Assembly (NCBI GenBank): GCA_035549195.1
Contig: DASZRK010000076.1
Location: 1 to 64,000 of the forward strand
DNA: 64,000 nt
Origin: a bacterium
GTDB taxonomy: Bacteria; Oederibacteriota; Muellerivitia; Muellerivitales; Muellerivitaceae
Direction of reading: 5' to 3'
Part shown: positions 16,962 to 27,575 of the stretch, piece after piece
How the letters are laid out: the number at the start of each line of letters is the position of its first letter
Position numbering within the stretch: position 1 is the first letter of the stretch
Translations under genes and position numbers: made by a program
Notes under the pieces: model-generated
What the model was told of the DNA's origin: nothing
The model's input: the letters and a program-made list of their open reading frames with translations, nothing else
Database searches by the model: none

Positions 16962-18704
16962 TCATTTGGTGAGGATGACGATATCAACACGGCGGTTTGT
17001 ATAACGCGCCTCTTCCGTATCCCGGTTGTCCAACGGCGACGAATCCCCATGGCCTCTTGAGTATAGGTTATCGGGAGAGACCCGGCCCTTTTCGACCAAA
17101 TATCGCAGGACCGCGTCAGCACGGTTCTGCGACAAGGTCAGTGCCGTCTTTTCCGGGCCTTCGTCGTAAGCATGCCCTTCGATATAAACCCGGCAATTGG
17201 GATACTTTCGGATGAGCTTCGCGACCTGATCCAAATAGCGCGAGAATCCCTGGCTGATGTTACTGCTTTTTTCGTCGAAGGAAAGACTCGGCACTTTCAC
17301 AGTACCTGACATGCCGATGGGTTGGATCGTCTCGGGGATCACCGGCATTGGAAAGGATTTCGCTTCCATGGTCGCCGAAGCCATCATCGGCATTTCCTTG
17401 GCGTTGATCTGGGCCACTTTGAAAATGGGATCGCTGGCCACGACCTGCTGGCCCCGGACGTCCACCGTCTTGAGGTTGTAGTTAGCGAAAATACCGCCGG
17501 TCACGACGTTCCCGTTGTTGTCCCGCCCATCCCAAGCGATCTGGCGCGGCGGGATCCCTATACCCGAATAGCTTCGAAGGACGTTCCCCTTCGAATCGGT
17601 GATGTCCAGATTCCAGGTCTTGATGTCGGTCCGGGCCTGGGGCTTCAGGTCGAAGGTCGCCTGCTTCAAGGTTCCCGTTTGGTAATCCGAGATCTGGGGC
17701 TTGATCTCCACCGCGACCGCCTTCGGGGCGGGCTCAGCGGCCGGTTGGACCTCCGTTGGTTCGAACCGATAGGTCAGAGAAAACCGATGGGTGTCCCCCA
17801 GGGCGCCGAAAGGGACGAAGGCATAATTGATCTCAAAAGGTGTGTAACGGAACCCGGCCCCGAGTGTCGCCCCTGAGGCGCCACCCAAGTCCTGGTTCAG
17901 GGGGTCCAGACTATAGCCTGCCCGCAAGGCGGCCGCGAACTCCTTCGCCCCCCACCAAAGTTCACCCCCCACATGGACGATCGGGTCGTTATCGATCGGC
18001 TTTTCAAGGTCCACCCCGAGCGAAAAATGGGTCGGATCCTTGGGTTGGAACCGGTAGGCCAGGCCCGCACGATAGACCAAAGGCAGCTTTTCCTGCGACG
18101 AGAACTGGGAAAAGTTGGAGATCTGCCCGACATTCTGGACGGAAAGCCCGATCGAAAATGACCTGTCCTTGGTGAAAAACAAAAGGCCAGCGTCCATGGC
18201 TTCACCGGTAGCGCTATAAGTGATCAAACTACTGGAAATGAACTTTCCACCGATGCCCAAAGCGAAATTGTCCCCAAACAGCTGTCCAAAGCCCAAGGAA
18301 ATGGCGTAATCCGAAGCGCTTCCTGGCGTTGCCAAGGGATCGTTCGTGGAATTAAAGGAAGGCACAAAATCCATGGAGGCCGAAAGCCCCAAAGTACTTC
18401 CGGGTTGCAATGGGATCGCGACCCCACCGAACTCGTAATTCGTGCCGGCGAAGTAGACCATGTGCAAGAGATTCAGTTCGGCCTTGTCCAGCAGGGCCAA
18501 CCCGGCCGTGTTCCAATAGGTGGTGCTGACATCGTCCGCAATGGCCGTAAAGGCTCCGCCCATCCCGGCCCCACGGACTCCCGCTGGGATCTTGAGGAAT
18601 TGGACGCCCGTCGTACTGACGCTATCCGCAAAGACCGAAAATGGGAGCAGGAAAGAAGCAGTAAACCAGAGAGCAAGATGGATTCGGCGCAGGGAGAAAT
18701 TCAA
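16962..18704 (-). CDS. PorV-type barrel fused to FlgD-like Ig and OmpA C-terminal domains
   Basis: The 580-residue protein has a signal peptide (cleavage near VFA-D27) and a PorV/UPF0164 barrel at about 30-325, with IPAGVRGAGMGGAFTAIADD and WNTAGLA. A FlgD-type Ig domain follows at about 340-430 (WDGRDNNGNVVTGGIFANY). A peptidoglycan-binding OmpA domain covers about 465-580 (VYIEGHAYDEG, LSQNRADAVLRYLVEKG, GHGDSSPLDNRDTEEARYTNRRVDIVI). It would span the outer membrane and grip the cell wall. The start is TTG with AGGAAAG upstream. It is first in the envelope cluster and follows a strong promoter. The PorV-Ig-OmpA fusion recalls type IX secretion parts. Confidence 0.85.
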   Translation of the reverse strand: MNFSLRRIHLALWFTASFLLPFSVFADSVSTTGVQFLKIPAGVRGAGMGGAFTAIADDVSTTYWNTAGLALLDKAELNLLHMVYFAGTNYEFGGVAIPLQPGSTLGLSASMDFVPSFNSTNDPLATPGSASDYAISLGFGQLFGDNFALGIGGKFISSSLITYSATGEAMDAGLLFFTKDRSFSIGLSVQNVGQISNFSQFSSQEKLPLVYRAGLAYRFQPKDPTHFSLGVDLEKPIDNDPIVHVGGELWWGAKEFAAALRAGYSLDPLNQDLGGASGATLGAGFRYTPFEINYAFVPFGALGDTHRFSLTYRFEPTEVQPAAEPAPKAVAVEIKPQISDYQTGTLKQATFDLKPQARTDIKTWNLDITDSKGNVLRSYSGIGIPPRQIAWDGRDNNGNVVTGGIFANYNLKTVDVRGQQVVASDPIFKVAQINAKEMPMMASATMEAKSFPMPVIPETIQPIGMSGTVKVPSLSFDEKSSNISQGFSRYLDQVAKLIRKYPNCRVYIEGHAYDEGPEKTALTLSQNRADAVLRYLVEKGRVSPDNLYSRGHGDSSPLDNRDTEEARYTNRRVDIVILTK

Positions 18705-18746
18705 ACGCTCTTTCCTCGCGGAGGGAGGGGGTCAAGGATTTTAACG

Positions 18747-18777
18747 ATTATATCATGATTTTCCGCAGCACTGTCAA
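18747..18777 (-). promoter_or_regulatory. Strong housekeeping promoter of the envelope cluster
   Basis: On the minus strand a perfect TTGACA (complement of 18772-18777) and a perfect extended -10 TGaTATAAT (complement of 18747-18752) are 19 bases apart. The long spacer is offset by the TG extension. The start point would be about 35 bases before the TTG of the PorV-OmpA gene. Confidence 0.75.
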
Positions 18778-18856
18778 CGGAGGGCCTCCGTACACCTCCC
18801 TTCCTCGACAATAAATACCCGATATAAGCCGTTTGGATAGGTCCCATCTCAAGAAG

Positions 18857-18884
18857 TTGTCCCCCATGTCTTAATTGATATAAT
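18857..18884 (+). promoter_or_regulatory. Promoter of the parvulin gene
   Basis: TTGTCC (18857-18862) and TATAAT (18879-18884) are 16 bases apart, with an extended TGaTATAAT. It drives the plus-strand gene at 18947 and lies back-to-back with the promoter of the envelope cluster. Confidence 0.7.
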
Positions 18885-18946
18885 GCGCCGGTTTTCTCAA
18901 AACAGACCGATCCACTCTTTGAACCCCACATCCAGGAGGCCTCTAC

Positions 18947-20413
18947 ATGATGCGCACATTAAGGGATAAACGGACCATGCACATCGTGCTTTGGGGCTTG
19001 GTCGCCGCATTCGTCAGTAGCATCTTTTTCGTTTTCGGAATGAAGTTCACGAACGGCGGCAAGCTCGATTCCGGCGTCTATGCTGCGAAAGTCGGCGAGG
19101 ACGGCGTTCCCCTGGTTGAATACAACAAGGCCTGCCAGAACGCCCTGGACCGTTTTTACTCCATTCGCGAAGAGGGCCCGACCCCCGCAGAGACCAAAGA
19201 GGTCCGCAAGGAAGTCCTCGACTCAATGATCGACGATCTTTTGATGCGACAAGCCGCCCAAAAACTCGGCATCAGCGTTAGCGACGAGGAGTTGTCGGGT
19301 GTCATCCGGAATCAATCCTATTTCATGAAGAACGGGGTTTTCGATAAAGAGACCTATTTCGATGTCCTTCGCACCCATCAAATGACTCCTGAGGATTTCG
19401 AAGCATCGGAAAAAAGACAAATGCTCATCCAAAAGATGCGTTCCATCCTCTCCGATTCCATGTTCGTCGGAACGGAAGAGGCGGGCCATTTCAATGAATT
19501 GTCCCAACGGGACCTCAAAGCCCTTTATATCGCCCTGGATGAGCCTTCGTTCGAAAAGGGCTTCTCGCCCAGCGAAATGGACCTGAAGGACTATTACCAA
19601 AGGATCCGTACCCAATTCGACCACCCGGACCGCGTCAAGATCCGCCACCTCTATTTGACGACCCAAGGGGGCTCCCCCTTGGAAGGCGAGAAGTTCCAAA
19701 AGGATCTCATGGGTTACCGGGAACAGATCCTTTCAGGCAAGGCAAAATTCGCCGACTTGGTCAAGAAGTACTCCAATGATGAAAGGACCAAGGCCGACGG
19801 GGGGAATCTGGGATGGGTCGACCGGGGAATGCTGAAGGATAACCCTGAATTCGAGGAAGGGATCTTCAAGCTCAAAAAAGGCGAGATCAGTAAACCTCTG
19901 AAACTGGGCAATGGCTACGATCTTGTCCAAGCCTTGGATACCGAAAAGGCCTATAAAAGCACTTTTGCCGAGGTCAAAGAAAAGGTCCTTGAGCGTTACA
20001 AGCAGGAAAAAGGGTCCCAAAAACTCTATTCGATCTCGACCGAATTGGCGGACGACCTAAGGAATGGGATCGGTCTTAAGAAAGCTGCCTCCGACCTCGG
20101 TTTGTCCTGTTTGGAGACCGGATGGTTCAACGCCCATTCCGGTATCCCAGGCTTAAAGGATTCGCAAGATACCGCTTTGGACTTGGCCACCTTGTTCCAG
20201 GGGAATTGGAAAGGCCCCCTTTCCATCGGTAAAAAGCAGTATTTCTTCCAGGTCGCCGAAACGAGACCCGCGGAAAGGGCCGTCTCCTTGACCGATCAAC
20301 AAAAACAGGAATTTCAACAGAGGATCTATGGACGAATGCAGGACAATTGGCTCAAAGAATTCCTGAAGCGGCAACGCGCCAAGGTCGACGTGAAGACCTA
20401 TGTGAACGGTTAA
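18947..20413 (+). CDS. SurA/PpiD-like periplasmic peptidyl-prolyl isomerase
   Basis: The 488-residue protein has one N-terminal membrane segment (about 11-34, MHIVLWGLVAAFVSSIFFVFG). It has a SurA-N-like helical chaperone region (about 45-215: EVLDSMIDDLLMRQAAQKLGISVSDEEL) and one parvulin domain (about 222-345: IRHLYL, FADLVKKYSNDERTKADGGNLGWVDRG, FEEGIFKLKKGEIS). This is the PpiD/PrsA layout, a membrane-anchored foldase facing the periplasm that assists secreted and outer-membrane proteins. AGGAGG lies before the ATG. Divergent placement next to outer-membrane barrel genes fits this role. It converges with maf, overlapping by four bases. Confidence 0.88.
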   Translation: MMRTLRDKRTMHIVLWGLVAAFVSSIFFVFGMKFTNGGKLDSGVYAAKVGEDGVPLVEYNKACQNALDRFYSIREEGPTPAETKEVRKEVLDSMIDDLLMRQAAQKLGISVSDEELSGVIRNQSYFMKNGVFDKETYFDVLRTHQMTPEDFEASEKRQMLIQKMRSILSDSMFVGTEEAGHFNELSQRDLKALYIALDEPSFEKGFSPSEMDLKDYYQRIRTQFDHPDRVKIRHLYLTTQGGSPLEGEKFQKDLMGYREQILSGKAKFADLVKKYSNDERTKADGGNLGWVDRGMLKDNPEFEEGIFKLKKGEISKPLKLGNGYDLVQALDTEKAYKSTFAEVKEKVLERYKQEKGSQKLYSISTELADDLRNGIGLKKAASDLGLSCLETGWFNAHSGIPGLKDSQDTALDLATLFQGNWKGPLSIGKKQYFFQVAETRPAERAVSLTDQQKQEFQQRIYGRMQDNWLKEFLKRQRAKVDVKTYVNG

Positions 20414-20976
20414 AGACGGTTCAATTCGGCCAATAACCATCGAAGAGATAGTCCGAGCACCGTAAAATATTCTCCCTCATACCGTCGGACCCACTTTCGA
20501 GCCGTACCCTGGATCGCATAACCACCTGCCTTGTCATAGGGTTCCCTGCTCTTCAGGTAGGGACCCCATTCCTTTGACGACAACTTCTTGAAAAGAACCC
20601 TTGTTCTTTCGACCCGAACCCTTCTTTTTTTCACGTTACGGACCAGGGCCACTCCCGTATAGACCGCGTGGGCCCTTCCTTGGAGATTTCGAAGCATCGT
20701 CCGCGCTTCCCGCACGTTCCTTGGCTTGCCGAAAGTGCGCGCCCCAATGGCCACCACCGTATCCGCACCCAGGACCCAGGCATCCGGATTCCGGACGGAA
20801 ACTTCGACCGCTTTGGCCAAGGCGAGGCGACGGGCCAAAGCGTCGGGCCGCTCTCCTTTCCGGGGTGCTTCGTCCACTCCCTTGGGCGCGATGACCCGGA
20901 ATGGGATCCCTGCGAACCGAAGGATGTCACGGCGTCGAGGGGATGCGGAAGCCAGGATCAAGGTTTCCGGGGTCAT
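20410..20976 (-). CDS. maf: Maf-family nucleoside triphosphate pyrophosphatase
   Basis: The 188-residue protein has the Maf signatures: LILASASPRRRDILR at the N-terminus, VLGADTVVAIG in the middle and EPYDKAGGYAIQG near the C-terminus. Maf proteins hydrolyse dTTP, UTP or modified nucleotides and keep these out of nucleic acids; they also affect septation. It is the last gene of the yceD-fab operon and overlaps the DUF4321 gene by four bases (ATGA). Confidence 0.93.
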   Translation of the reverse strand: MTPETLILASASPRRRDILRFAGIPFRVIAPKGVDEAPRKGERPDALARRLALAKAVEVSVRNPDAWVLGADTVVAIGARTFGKPRNVREARTMLRNLQGRAHAVYTGVALVRNVKKRRVRVERTRVLFKKLSSKEWGPYLKSREPYDKAGGYAIQGTARKWVRRYEGEYFTVLGLSLRWLLAELNRL

Positions 20977-21227
20977 TTAGAACGGAAATAGCCCCAGACC
21001 ATTCCGGCCAGGGCCGTCAAATTGATGAATAGTTTGACCCCGAATGTGAAGGAAAGGATCCGAAGGTCCAGGACCAGTGGATCGTTGAACCCGATGGTGA
21101 CGCCCTTGGAAAAAAGGTCGTGAAAGAACCCCGGCGGGGTCAGGAGGGCCAACAGCTCCCCGAGGTAGCCACCCAGGATCCCCCCGATAAGGATGAAGAA
21201 AAGGACCGCCCCGGCGCCCTTAGCCAT
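20973..21227 (-). CDS. DUF4321 small membrane protein
   Basis: The 84-residue protein has two hydrophobic segments, residues 6-30 (GAVLFFILIGGILGGYLGELLAL) and about 56-80 (ILSFTFGVKLFINLTALAGMVWGYF). It matches the pattern of the DUF4321 family, which commonly sits before maf. GAGGAG precedes the ATG. Its function is unknown; the location suggests a link to cell-envelope growth, but this is inference. Confidence 0.8.
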   Translation of the reverse strand: MAKGAGAVLFFILIGGILGGYLGELLALLTPPGFFHDLFSKGVTIGFNDPLVLDLRILSFTFGVKLFINLTALAGMVWGYFRSK

Positions 21228-22005
21228 GGCTACTCCTCATATCTTATGGTCGCTGGGGGTCGAGACCGCGATCTGGAGTTTGCGAATGGCCTCTTGGGCC
21301 GCGACCTGTTCAGCTTCCTTCTTGTTCTTCCCCACTCCGGTCGAAAGGGTCTTGCCGTGGACTGAACAGGAAGCTTCGAAATTACGGTTATGGTCCGGCC
21401 CCCACTCCCTTACGATCTCATAACGCGGGGCGGTTTTCTGGGTCTTCTGGAAATGTTCCTGAAGAAGGGTTTTGTAGTCCTTCTCGATCCGCCCGCTAAA
21501 GACCTTATCGACATCCTCCCGCAACATGGAAAGGACCATTTTTTGGGCCGCTGGCAGTCCGCCGACCAAATAGGCCGCCCCGATCACGGCTTCCAGGGCA
21601 TCCGCGAGAAGGCCTGGCCGGACCCTCCCGCCCGATTTTTCCTCGCCCTTCCCCAAAAGGATGAATTCCCCCAGATTGATCTCCTGGGCCTTCTCGCTCA
21701 AGACCTGGGCGCTGACGATCACGCTCTTGACCTTGGAGAGGCCACCCTCGGTGACATCCGGGTAGGACTCAAAAACGTGCTGGCTGATGACCAACCCAAG
21801 GACCGAATCCCCGAGGAACTCCAGCTTCTCGTTATTGTGTCCCGGCGCCATTTTCCGTTCATGGGTGTAGGACTTGTGGGTCAGGGCCTCGTTCAGGAAC
21901 TGGCCATCCCCCAAGGGGATCCCAAGACGCTTCGAGAACGACTTCAAGACCGTTAATCGGTCCTTGTCGATCTCGATCCCGGGAGCGGGAACCTTCTTGT
22001 TCTTT

Positions 22006-23250
<1,245 letters not shown>

Positions 23251-23275
23251 AGAGGAGCTCCTGGATTCGAAGGGA

Positions 23276-23512
23276 TTATTCGGAAGCCTTGCCCTTGATG
23301 TAATTGATGGCGTCGCCCACGCTCTTGATCTTTTCGGCGTCCTCGTCGGGGATCTCGAGGTCGAATTCCTCCTCAAAGGCCATGACCAGTTCGACCGTGT
23401 CGAGGGAATCGGCCCCTAGGTCGTCGATGAAGGAAGCCTCGGGTTTGACCTGATCGGGTTCCACACCCAATTGGTCCACGATGATCTCTTTCACCTTGTC
23501 TTCAATAGCCAT
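23276..23512 (-). CDS. acpP: Acyl carrier protein
   Basis: The 78-residue acidic protein carries the phosphopantetheine attachment motif [18 protein letters not shown] with Ser in DSL. It shuttles acyl chains between the Fab enzymes encoded around it. The ATG at 23512 has GGAGG eight bases upstream; a GTG three codons earlier lies inside the ribosome site. A separate promoter upstream suits its need for high expression. Confidence 0.97.
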   Translation of the reverse strand: MAIEDKVKEIIVDQLGVEPDQVKPEASFIDDLGADSLDTVELVMAFEEEFDLEIPDEDAEKIKSVGDAINYIKGKASE

Positions 23513-23541
23513 CTTTTCCACCTCCGGAAAAATTGTTCTTC

Positions 23542-23569
23542 ATCATAAGCAAAACGAAAGCCTTTTCAA
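23542..23569 (-). promoter_or_regulatory. Internal promoter before acpP
   Basis: On the minus strand TTGAAA (complement of 23564-23569) and TATGAT (complement of 23542-23547) are 16 bases apart. It lies in the fabG-acpP gap, about 30 bases before acpP, and could give extra acpP-fabF transcript. Confidence 0.5.
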
Positions 23570-23589
23570 CAACCACAGAAAGCGCACCC

Positions 23590-24330
23590 TTATATCACCA
23601 TTCCCCCATCCACGCAAAGGACTTGTCCCGTGATATATCGGGCCCCTTCCGAAGCGAGGAACGTGACCGCGCTGGCGATATCGGATGTTTCACCCAAAAA
23701 ACCCAGGGGGATCTGCTGGGTCAGCTCCTCCTTGACCTTGTCCCCCAAAGCTTGGGTCATGTCCGTCTGGATGAACCCGGGCGCAACGGCGTTGCAGGTG
23801 ATCGAACGGCTTGCGAACTCCCGGGCGGTCGTCTTGGTCAGGCCGATGATCCCAGCCTTGCTAGCGGCATAGTTGGCTTGGCCGCCGTTCCCTCGCACTC
23901 CCACGATGGAGGTGATGTTGATGATGCGGCCCTGACGGGCCTTCATCATCGGCTTCACGAAGACCTTCGTCATAAGAAAGGTACTTTTCAAGTTAGTATC
24001 GAGGACATCGTCCCATTCCTGTTCGCTCATGCGGAGCAACAGATTGTCCCGGGTGATCCCGGCGTTGTTCACCAGGATGTCGACCTTCCCGAACTTATCC
24101 AGTATCGCCTTTGCGAATGCCTCGACATCGGAACCCTTGGAGACATCGACTTTGATCCCTAAGGCTTCCCGTCCCAAAGCTTGGATCTCCGAAACGGCCG
24201 CCTGGATCGTTGTCTCATTGGTCCCACAAAGAGCCACCGAAGCCCCTTCCTGGGCCAACCGCAAGGCAATCGCCTTGCCGAGGCCCCGGTTCCCACCCGT
24301 CACCACTGCGACCTTTTCTTTCAAGCTCAT
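23590..24330 (-). CDS. fabG: 3-oxoacyl-ACP reductase
   Basis: FabG reduces 3-oxoacyl-ACP with NADPH. The 246-residue short-chain dehydrogenase shows VVTGGNRGLGKAIA (NADP binding), VNNAGI, the catalytic Ser in NITSIVG and the YAASKAG Tyr-Lys pair, and ends GQVLCVDGGMVI as FabG usually does. Its ATG overlaps the fabD stop by four bases. Confidence 0.97.
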   Translation of the reverse strand: MSLKEKVAVVTGGNRGLGKAIALRLAQEGASVALCGTNETTIQAAVSEIQALGREALGIKVDVSKGSDVEAFAKAILDKFGKVDILVNNAGITRDNLLLRMSEQEWDDVLDTNLKSTFLMTKVFVKPMMKARQGRIINITSIVGVRGNGGQANYAASKAGIIGLTKTTAREFASRSITCNAVAPGFIQTDMTQALGDKVKEELTQQIPLGFLGETSDIASAVTFLASEGARYITGQVLCVDGGMVI

Positions 24331-25250
24331 TTCGCCTCGCTCACCGTTTGGATGGACGCCGGATCGCCAGCGTTGGCGACCATAGCTTCTTTGTTGATCT
24401 TTTGGATCAGGCCGCTGAGCACCTTGCCTGAACCGACCTCAATAAATCGATCGAATCCGTCCTCGGACATTTTTTGGATGGTCTTTGTCCATTGCACCGG
24501 GGCCATCAACTGGCGGACCAAACTCTCCTTGATCCTTTCCGGATCGTCCAGAATGAAGCTATCAATATCAGAGTAATAGGGAACCAACGGTTTCGAGAAC
24601 TGGACCTTTTCCAGTTCGGAACGCAAGCCGTCGGCTGCCGGCCTCATCAAGGAGCTATGAAAAGGCCCGCTCACTGGAAGTTCCATGGCTCGTTTTGCGC
24701 CCAAGGCTTTCGCCTTTTCACAAGCCGTAGCAACAGCGGCTTTCTCCCCTGAAATGACGATCTGTCCAGGGCAATTGACGTTGGCCGGCTCCACCACGCC
24801 TTGGGTCGAGGCTTCTTGGCAAGCTTGCAGGACTTTGTCCTCATCCAGCATCAGGATGACCGCCATGGTCCCGCGGCCCTTTCCCGCTTCCTCCATCAAT
24901 TCACCCCGGCGACGCACGAGGCGGACAGCGTCCTCGAACCCGAGGACTGCCGCCGCGACCAAGGCGCTATAAGCGCCCAGACTGTGCCCGGCAACCGCGC
25001 CAAACGGAAGATTGTTTTTCTTGAGGATGGCCAAAGCCGCCACGGAACAGGTCAGGAGGGCGGGTTGGGTGATGGTGGTTTTCTTCAATTCCTCCTCGGG
25101 ACCCTCGAAGCACAGCTTGGACAGGGAAAACCCCAAGGCCTTATCAGCCACTTCAAAATAATCGCGGCTTTCCGGAAAGGTCTCGGCAAGGGCCTTCCCC
25201 ATACCGACAGCTTGAGAACCTTGACCCGGAAAAACAAAAGCGGTTTTCAT
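24327..25250 (-). CDS. fabD: Malonyl-CoA:ACP transacylase
   Basis: FabD moves malonyl groups from CoA to ACP. The 307-residue protein starts TAFVFPGQGSQAVGMGK. It has the nucleophile motif GHSLGAYSALVAA with Ser, the Arg-containing LVRRRGELM, and the His of PVSGPFHSSLM. The ATG at 25250 follows GAGGTGGTG, two bases after the fabH stop; two GTG codons just upstream lie in the ribosome site. Confidence 0.97.
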   Translation of the reverse strand: MKTAFVFPGQGSQAVGMGKALAETFPESRDYFEVADKALGFSLSKLCFEGPEEELKKTTITQPALLTCSVAALAILKKNNLPFGAVAGHSLGAYSALVAAAVLGFEDAVRLVRRRGELMEEAGKGRGTMAVILMLDEDKVLQACQEASTQGVVEPANVNCPGQIVISGEKAAVATACEKAKALGAKRAMELPVSGPFHSSLMRPAADGLRSELEKVQFSKPLVPYYSDIDSFILDDPERIKESLVRQLMAPVQWTKTIQKMSEDGFDRFIEVGSGKVLSGLIQKINKEAMVANAGDPASIQTVSEAK

Positions 25251-25252
25251 GT

Positions 25253-26245
25253 TCACCACCTCACCGCAGAAGAAGCGAGAGTGGTACCGGCCCCGAAGGC
25301 GACGAAGACCACGTTATCGCCCTTCTTGACCTTGCCCGCTTTGACCGCGTCCACCAGCGCGATGATGACGGAAGCGGCGGAGGTGTTGCCCACCTTGTCC
25401 AGGTTCACGAAAAGTTTGTCCGAAGCCACTTTCAAACGGTCACCAATGGCCTCGATGATCCGGCGATTGGCCTGGTGGGGGATGATGATGGAGACGTCCG
25501 CCAATCCGAACCCGGCCCGTTCGGCCGCCTCTACGGTCGCCTCGGACATGACCTTTACCGCCGTCTTGAAGATCTCCTTCCCTTCCATCTTGAGGGTATG
25601 AAGCCGTTGTTCGATCGTCTCGGGGCTCGGTGGGAGTTTGCAACCGCCACCCGGGATTTTGAGCAGGTCCGCTTCTTTACCATTGGCGGCCATGAAGGAG
25701 GAGAGGATCTCATGTTGGCCTTCCGCGACCGGGCCCAGCACGGCGGCCCCGGCACCATCCCCGAAAAGCACGCAGGTACCACGGTCCTTCCAATCGATGA
25801 AGGCGGTCAACTTCTCGGCGCCGATCAGGAGGATATTCTTGAAGGCTCCGCTCTCAATGAGCGATTTCGCCACCGACAGACCGTAGACGAAGCCCGAACA
25901 AGCCGCCGAAAGGTCGAAGGCCGCCGCTTGAGGCGCCCCCAACTTGCTCTGCACCCAACAGGCGGTCGCCGGTGTCGGGGTATCAGGGGTGATGGTGGCC
26001 ACAATGATGAGGTCGAGATCCGTCGGGGAAAGTTTGGCGTCAGCCAAGGCCGCCTTAGCGGCCTCCGTGGCCATGTCCGAGGTCGTCTGGTCGGGGGCGG
26101 CCATGTGCCGCTCTTTGATCCCGGTCCGGGTAACGATCCATTCGTCGGAGGTCTCCACGATCTTTTCCATGTCTTGGTTGGTCAGGACCTTCTCAGGGAG
26201 ATAGGACCCGATTCCCAAGAATCCCGCGCGAATCTTTTGGCTCAA
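25253..26245 (-). CDS. fabH: 3-oxoacyl-ACP synthase III
   Basis: FabH starts fatty-acid synthesis by joining an acyl-CoA primer to malonyl-ACP. The 330-residue protein (TTG start at 26245, AGGGAA upstream, next to the plsX stop) begins IRAGFLGIGSYLPEKVLTN. It has the catalytic Cys in SAACSGF near residue 116, the His in PHQANRRIIEA and the Asn in VGNTSAAS. A longer reading into plsX adds residues without family match. Confidence 0.96.
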   Translation of the reverse strand: MSQKIRAGFLGIGSYLPEKVLTNQDMEKIVETSDEWIVTRTGIKERHMAAPDQTTSDMATEAAKAALADAKLSPTDLDLIIVATITPDTPTPATACWVQSKLGAPQAAAFDLSAACSGFVYGLSVAKSLIESGAFKNILLIGAEKLTAFIDWKDRGTCVLFGDGAGAAVLGPVAEGQHEILSSFMAANGKEADLLKIPGGGCKLPPSPETIEQRLHTLKMEGKEIFKTAVKVMSEATVEAAERAGFGLADVSIIIPHQANRRIIEAIGDRLKVASDKLFVNLDKVGNTSAASVIIALVDAVKAGKVKKGDNVVFVAFGAGTTLASSAVRW

Positions 26246-26246
26246 T

Positions 26247-27305
26247 TTATTGATTTCCCTTCGTGGTCTCCGGCTTGTCTTCCACTTGTCCATGCTTTTG
26301 GATCTGTTCTTTCAAAAGGCCCATCATGTCCTTGTTCAGACAACGCAAGGTGGCCCGAATGGCGTTCTTCATGGCAAAAGCGTTGGATTTACCGTGGGAG
26401 ATCAGGCTCAAGCCATCGATCCCCAACAAAGGGGCACCCCCATACTCCTTATAATCAATGGCCCGCTTGAAACGGCGAAAAGCGGGGGCCGCCATCATGC
26501 CCCCTAACATCGTGAAAAGGTTGGAGCTCATCTCTTTCTTCAACAGTTTATAGACCAATTCCCCCACACCCTCGATGGCTTTCAGGGCGATGTTCCCGAC
26601 AAATCCATCGCACACCGTGACGTCCGTATTGCCGTTGACGATATCCCTTCCCTCGACATTGCCGATATAGTTGATCGGTGCTTTCTTCAATAGGACCTGG
26701 GTCTCGAAAACCAGCTCGTTTCCCTTGGTCTCCTCCTCCCCAATGGAGAGGAGTCCCACACGGGGATTTTTGAAGTTCAGGACGGTCCGGGCAAAGACCT
26801 CACCCATCAGGGCGAATTGGAGCAGATGCTTGGCCCTGCAGTCCACGTTGGCGCCGGCATCCACGAGGACGGAAGCTCCTTGGACCGAAGGAACGATGGT
26901 AACGATGGCGGGTCGATAGACACCATCGATCCGGCCGCAATGCATCAGGGCCGCGGCCATGGAGGCCCCGGAATTGCCTGCCGAAACGGTGGCATCCACT
27001 TCCTTGCGTTTCACCATTTCGGCGCACCGCATGACGGAAGAATCCCTTTTTTGTTTGCAGGCCTGGGCCGGGCTCTCGCCCATTTCCACGACCTCACGGG
27101 CATCGACGATGGAGATGGAATTTTTGGGGTAATCGCCCGCGTTCTCAAGTTCGCGTTCGATGTCCTCTTTACGACCTACCAACACGACCTCGAGGTCGTG
27201 GTTGGCAAGTCCGAGGACTTCCGAGTCCTTCACGGCAAGGACGGCCCCCAGGACGATCTCCCGGGGGGCGTGATCCCCACCCATGGCATCCAAAGCAATT
27301 CGCAT
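26247..27305 (-). CDS. plsX: Phosphate acyltransferase PlsX
   Basis: PlsX makes acyl-phosphate from acyl-ACP for the PlsY route of phospholipid synthesis. The 352-residue sequence starts RIALDAMGGDHAPREIV. It contains SAGNSGASMAAALM, DAGANVDCRAKHLLQFA, GNVEGRDI and YGGAPLLGIDG, all typical of the family. The rpmF-plsX-fabH-fabD-fabG-acpP-fabF order is the classic arrangement. Confidence 0.97.
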   Translation of the reverse strand: MRIALDAMGGDHAPREIVLGAVLAVKDSEVLGLANHDLEVVLVGRKEDIERELENAGDYPKNSISIVDAREVVEMGESPAQACKQKRDSSVMRCAEMVKRKEVDATVSAGNSGASMAAALMHCGRIDGVYRPAIVTIVPSVQGASVLVDAGANVDCRAKHLLQFALMGEVFARTVLNFKNPRVGLLSIGEEETKGNELVFETQVLLKKAPINYIGNVEGRDIVNGNTDVTVCDGFVGNIALKAIEGVGELVYKLLKKEMSSNLFTMLGGMMAAPAFRRFKRAIDYKEYGGAPLLGIDGLSLISHGKSNAFAMKNAIRATLRCLNKDMMGLLKEQIQKHGQVEDKPETTKGNQ

Positions 27306-27314
27306 TGGGGAAGG

Positions 27315-27497
27315 TTAGGCGATTTCCACGCTGACGACTTCTTTGCCCTTGTAATAACCGCAAGTGGGACAAACGCGGTGGGGCAACTTGGCGCTCTTGC
27401 ACTGGGGGCAGGTCGAGAGCGATTTGCCCTTGATCTTCCAGTTGGTGCGCCTTTTATCCCGGCGTTGACGGGAGTGCCGGCGTTTTGGGTTAGCCAT
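27315..27497 (-). CDS. rpmF: 50S ribosomal protein L32
   Basis: The 60-residue basic protein begins MANPKRRHSRQRRDKRR and holds a zinc ribbon of two cysteine pairs, CPQC and CPTC, of the zinc-binding L32 type. It lies between yceD and plsX, as in many bacteria, coupling ribosome and lipid genes. Confidence 0.96.
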   Translation of the reverse strand: MANPKRRHSRQRRDKRRTNWKIKGKSLSTCPQCKSAKLPHRVCPTCGYYKGKEVVSVEIA

Positions 27498-27575
27498 GAA
27501 GAACCTCCGAAATTTTGAGGACCGAACGCTTTCTGGTCGAGGAACCGCCGGGGCCCTAGGGCCAGAGGTGCCTTG

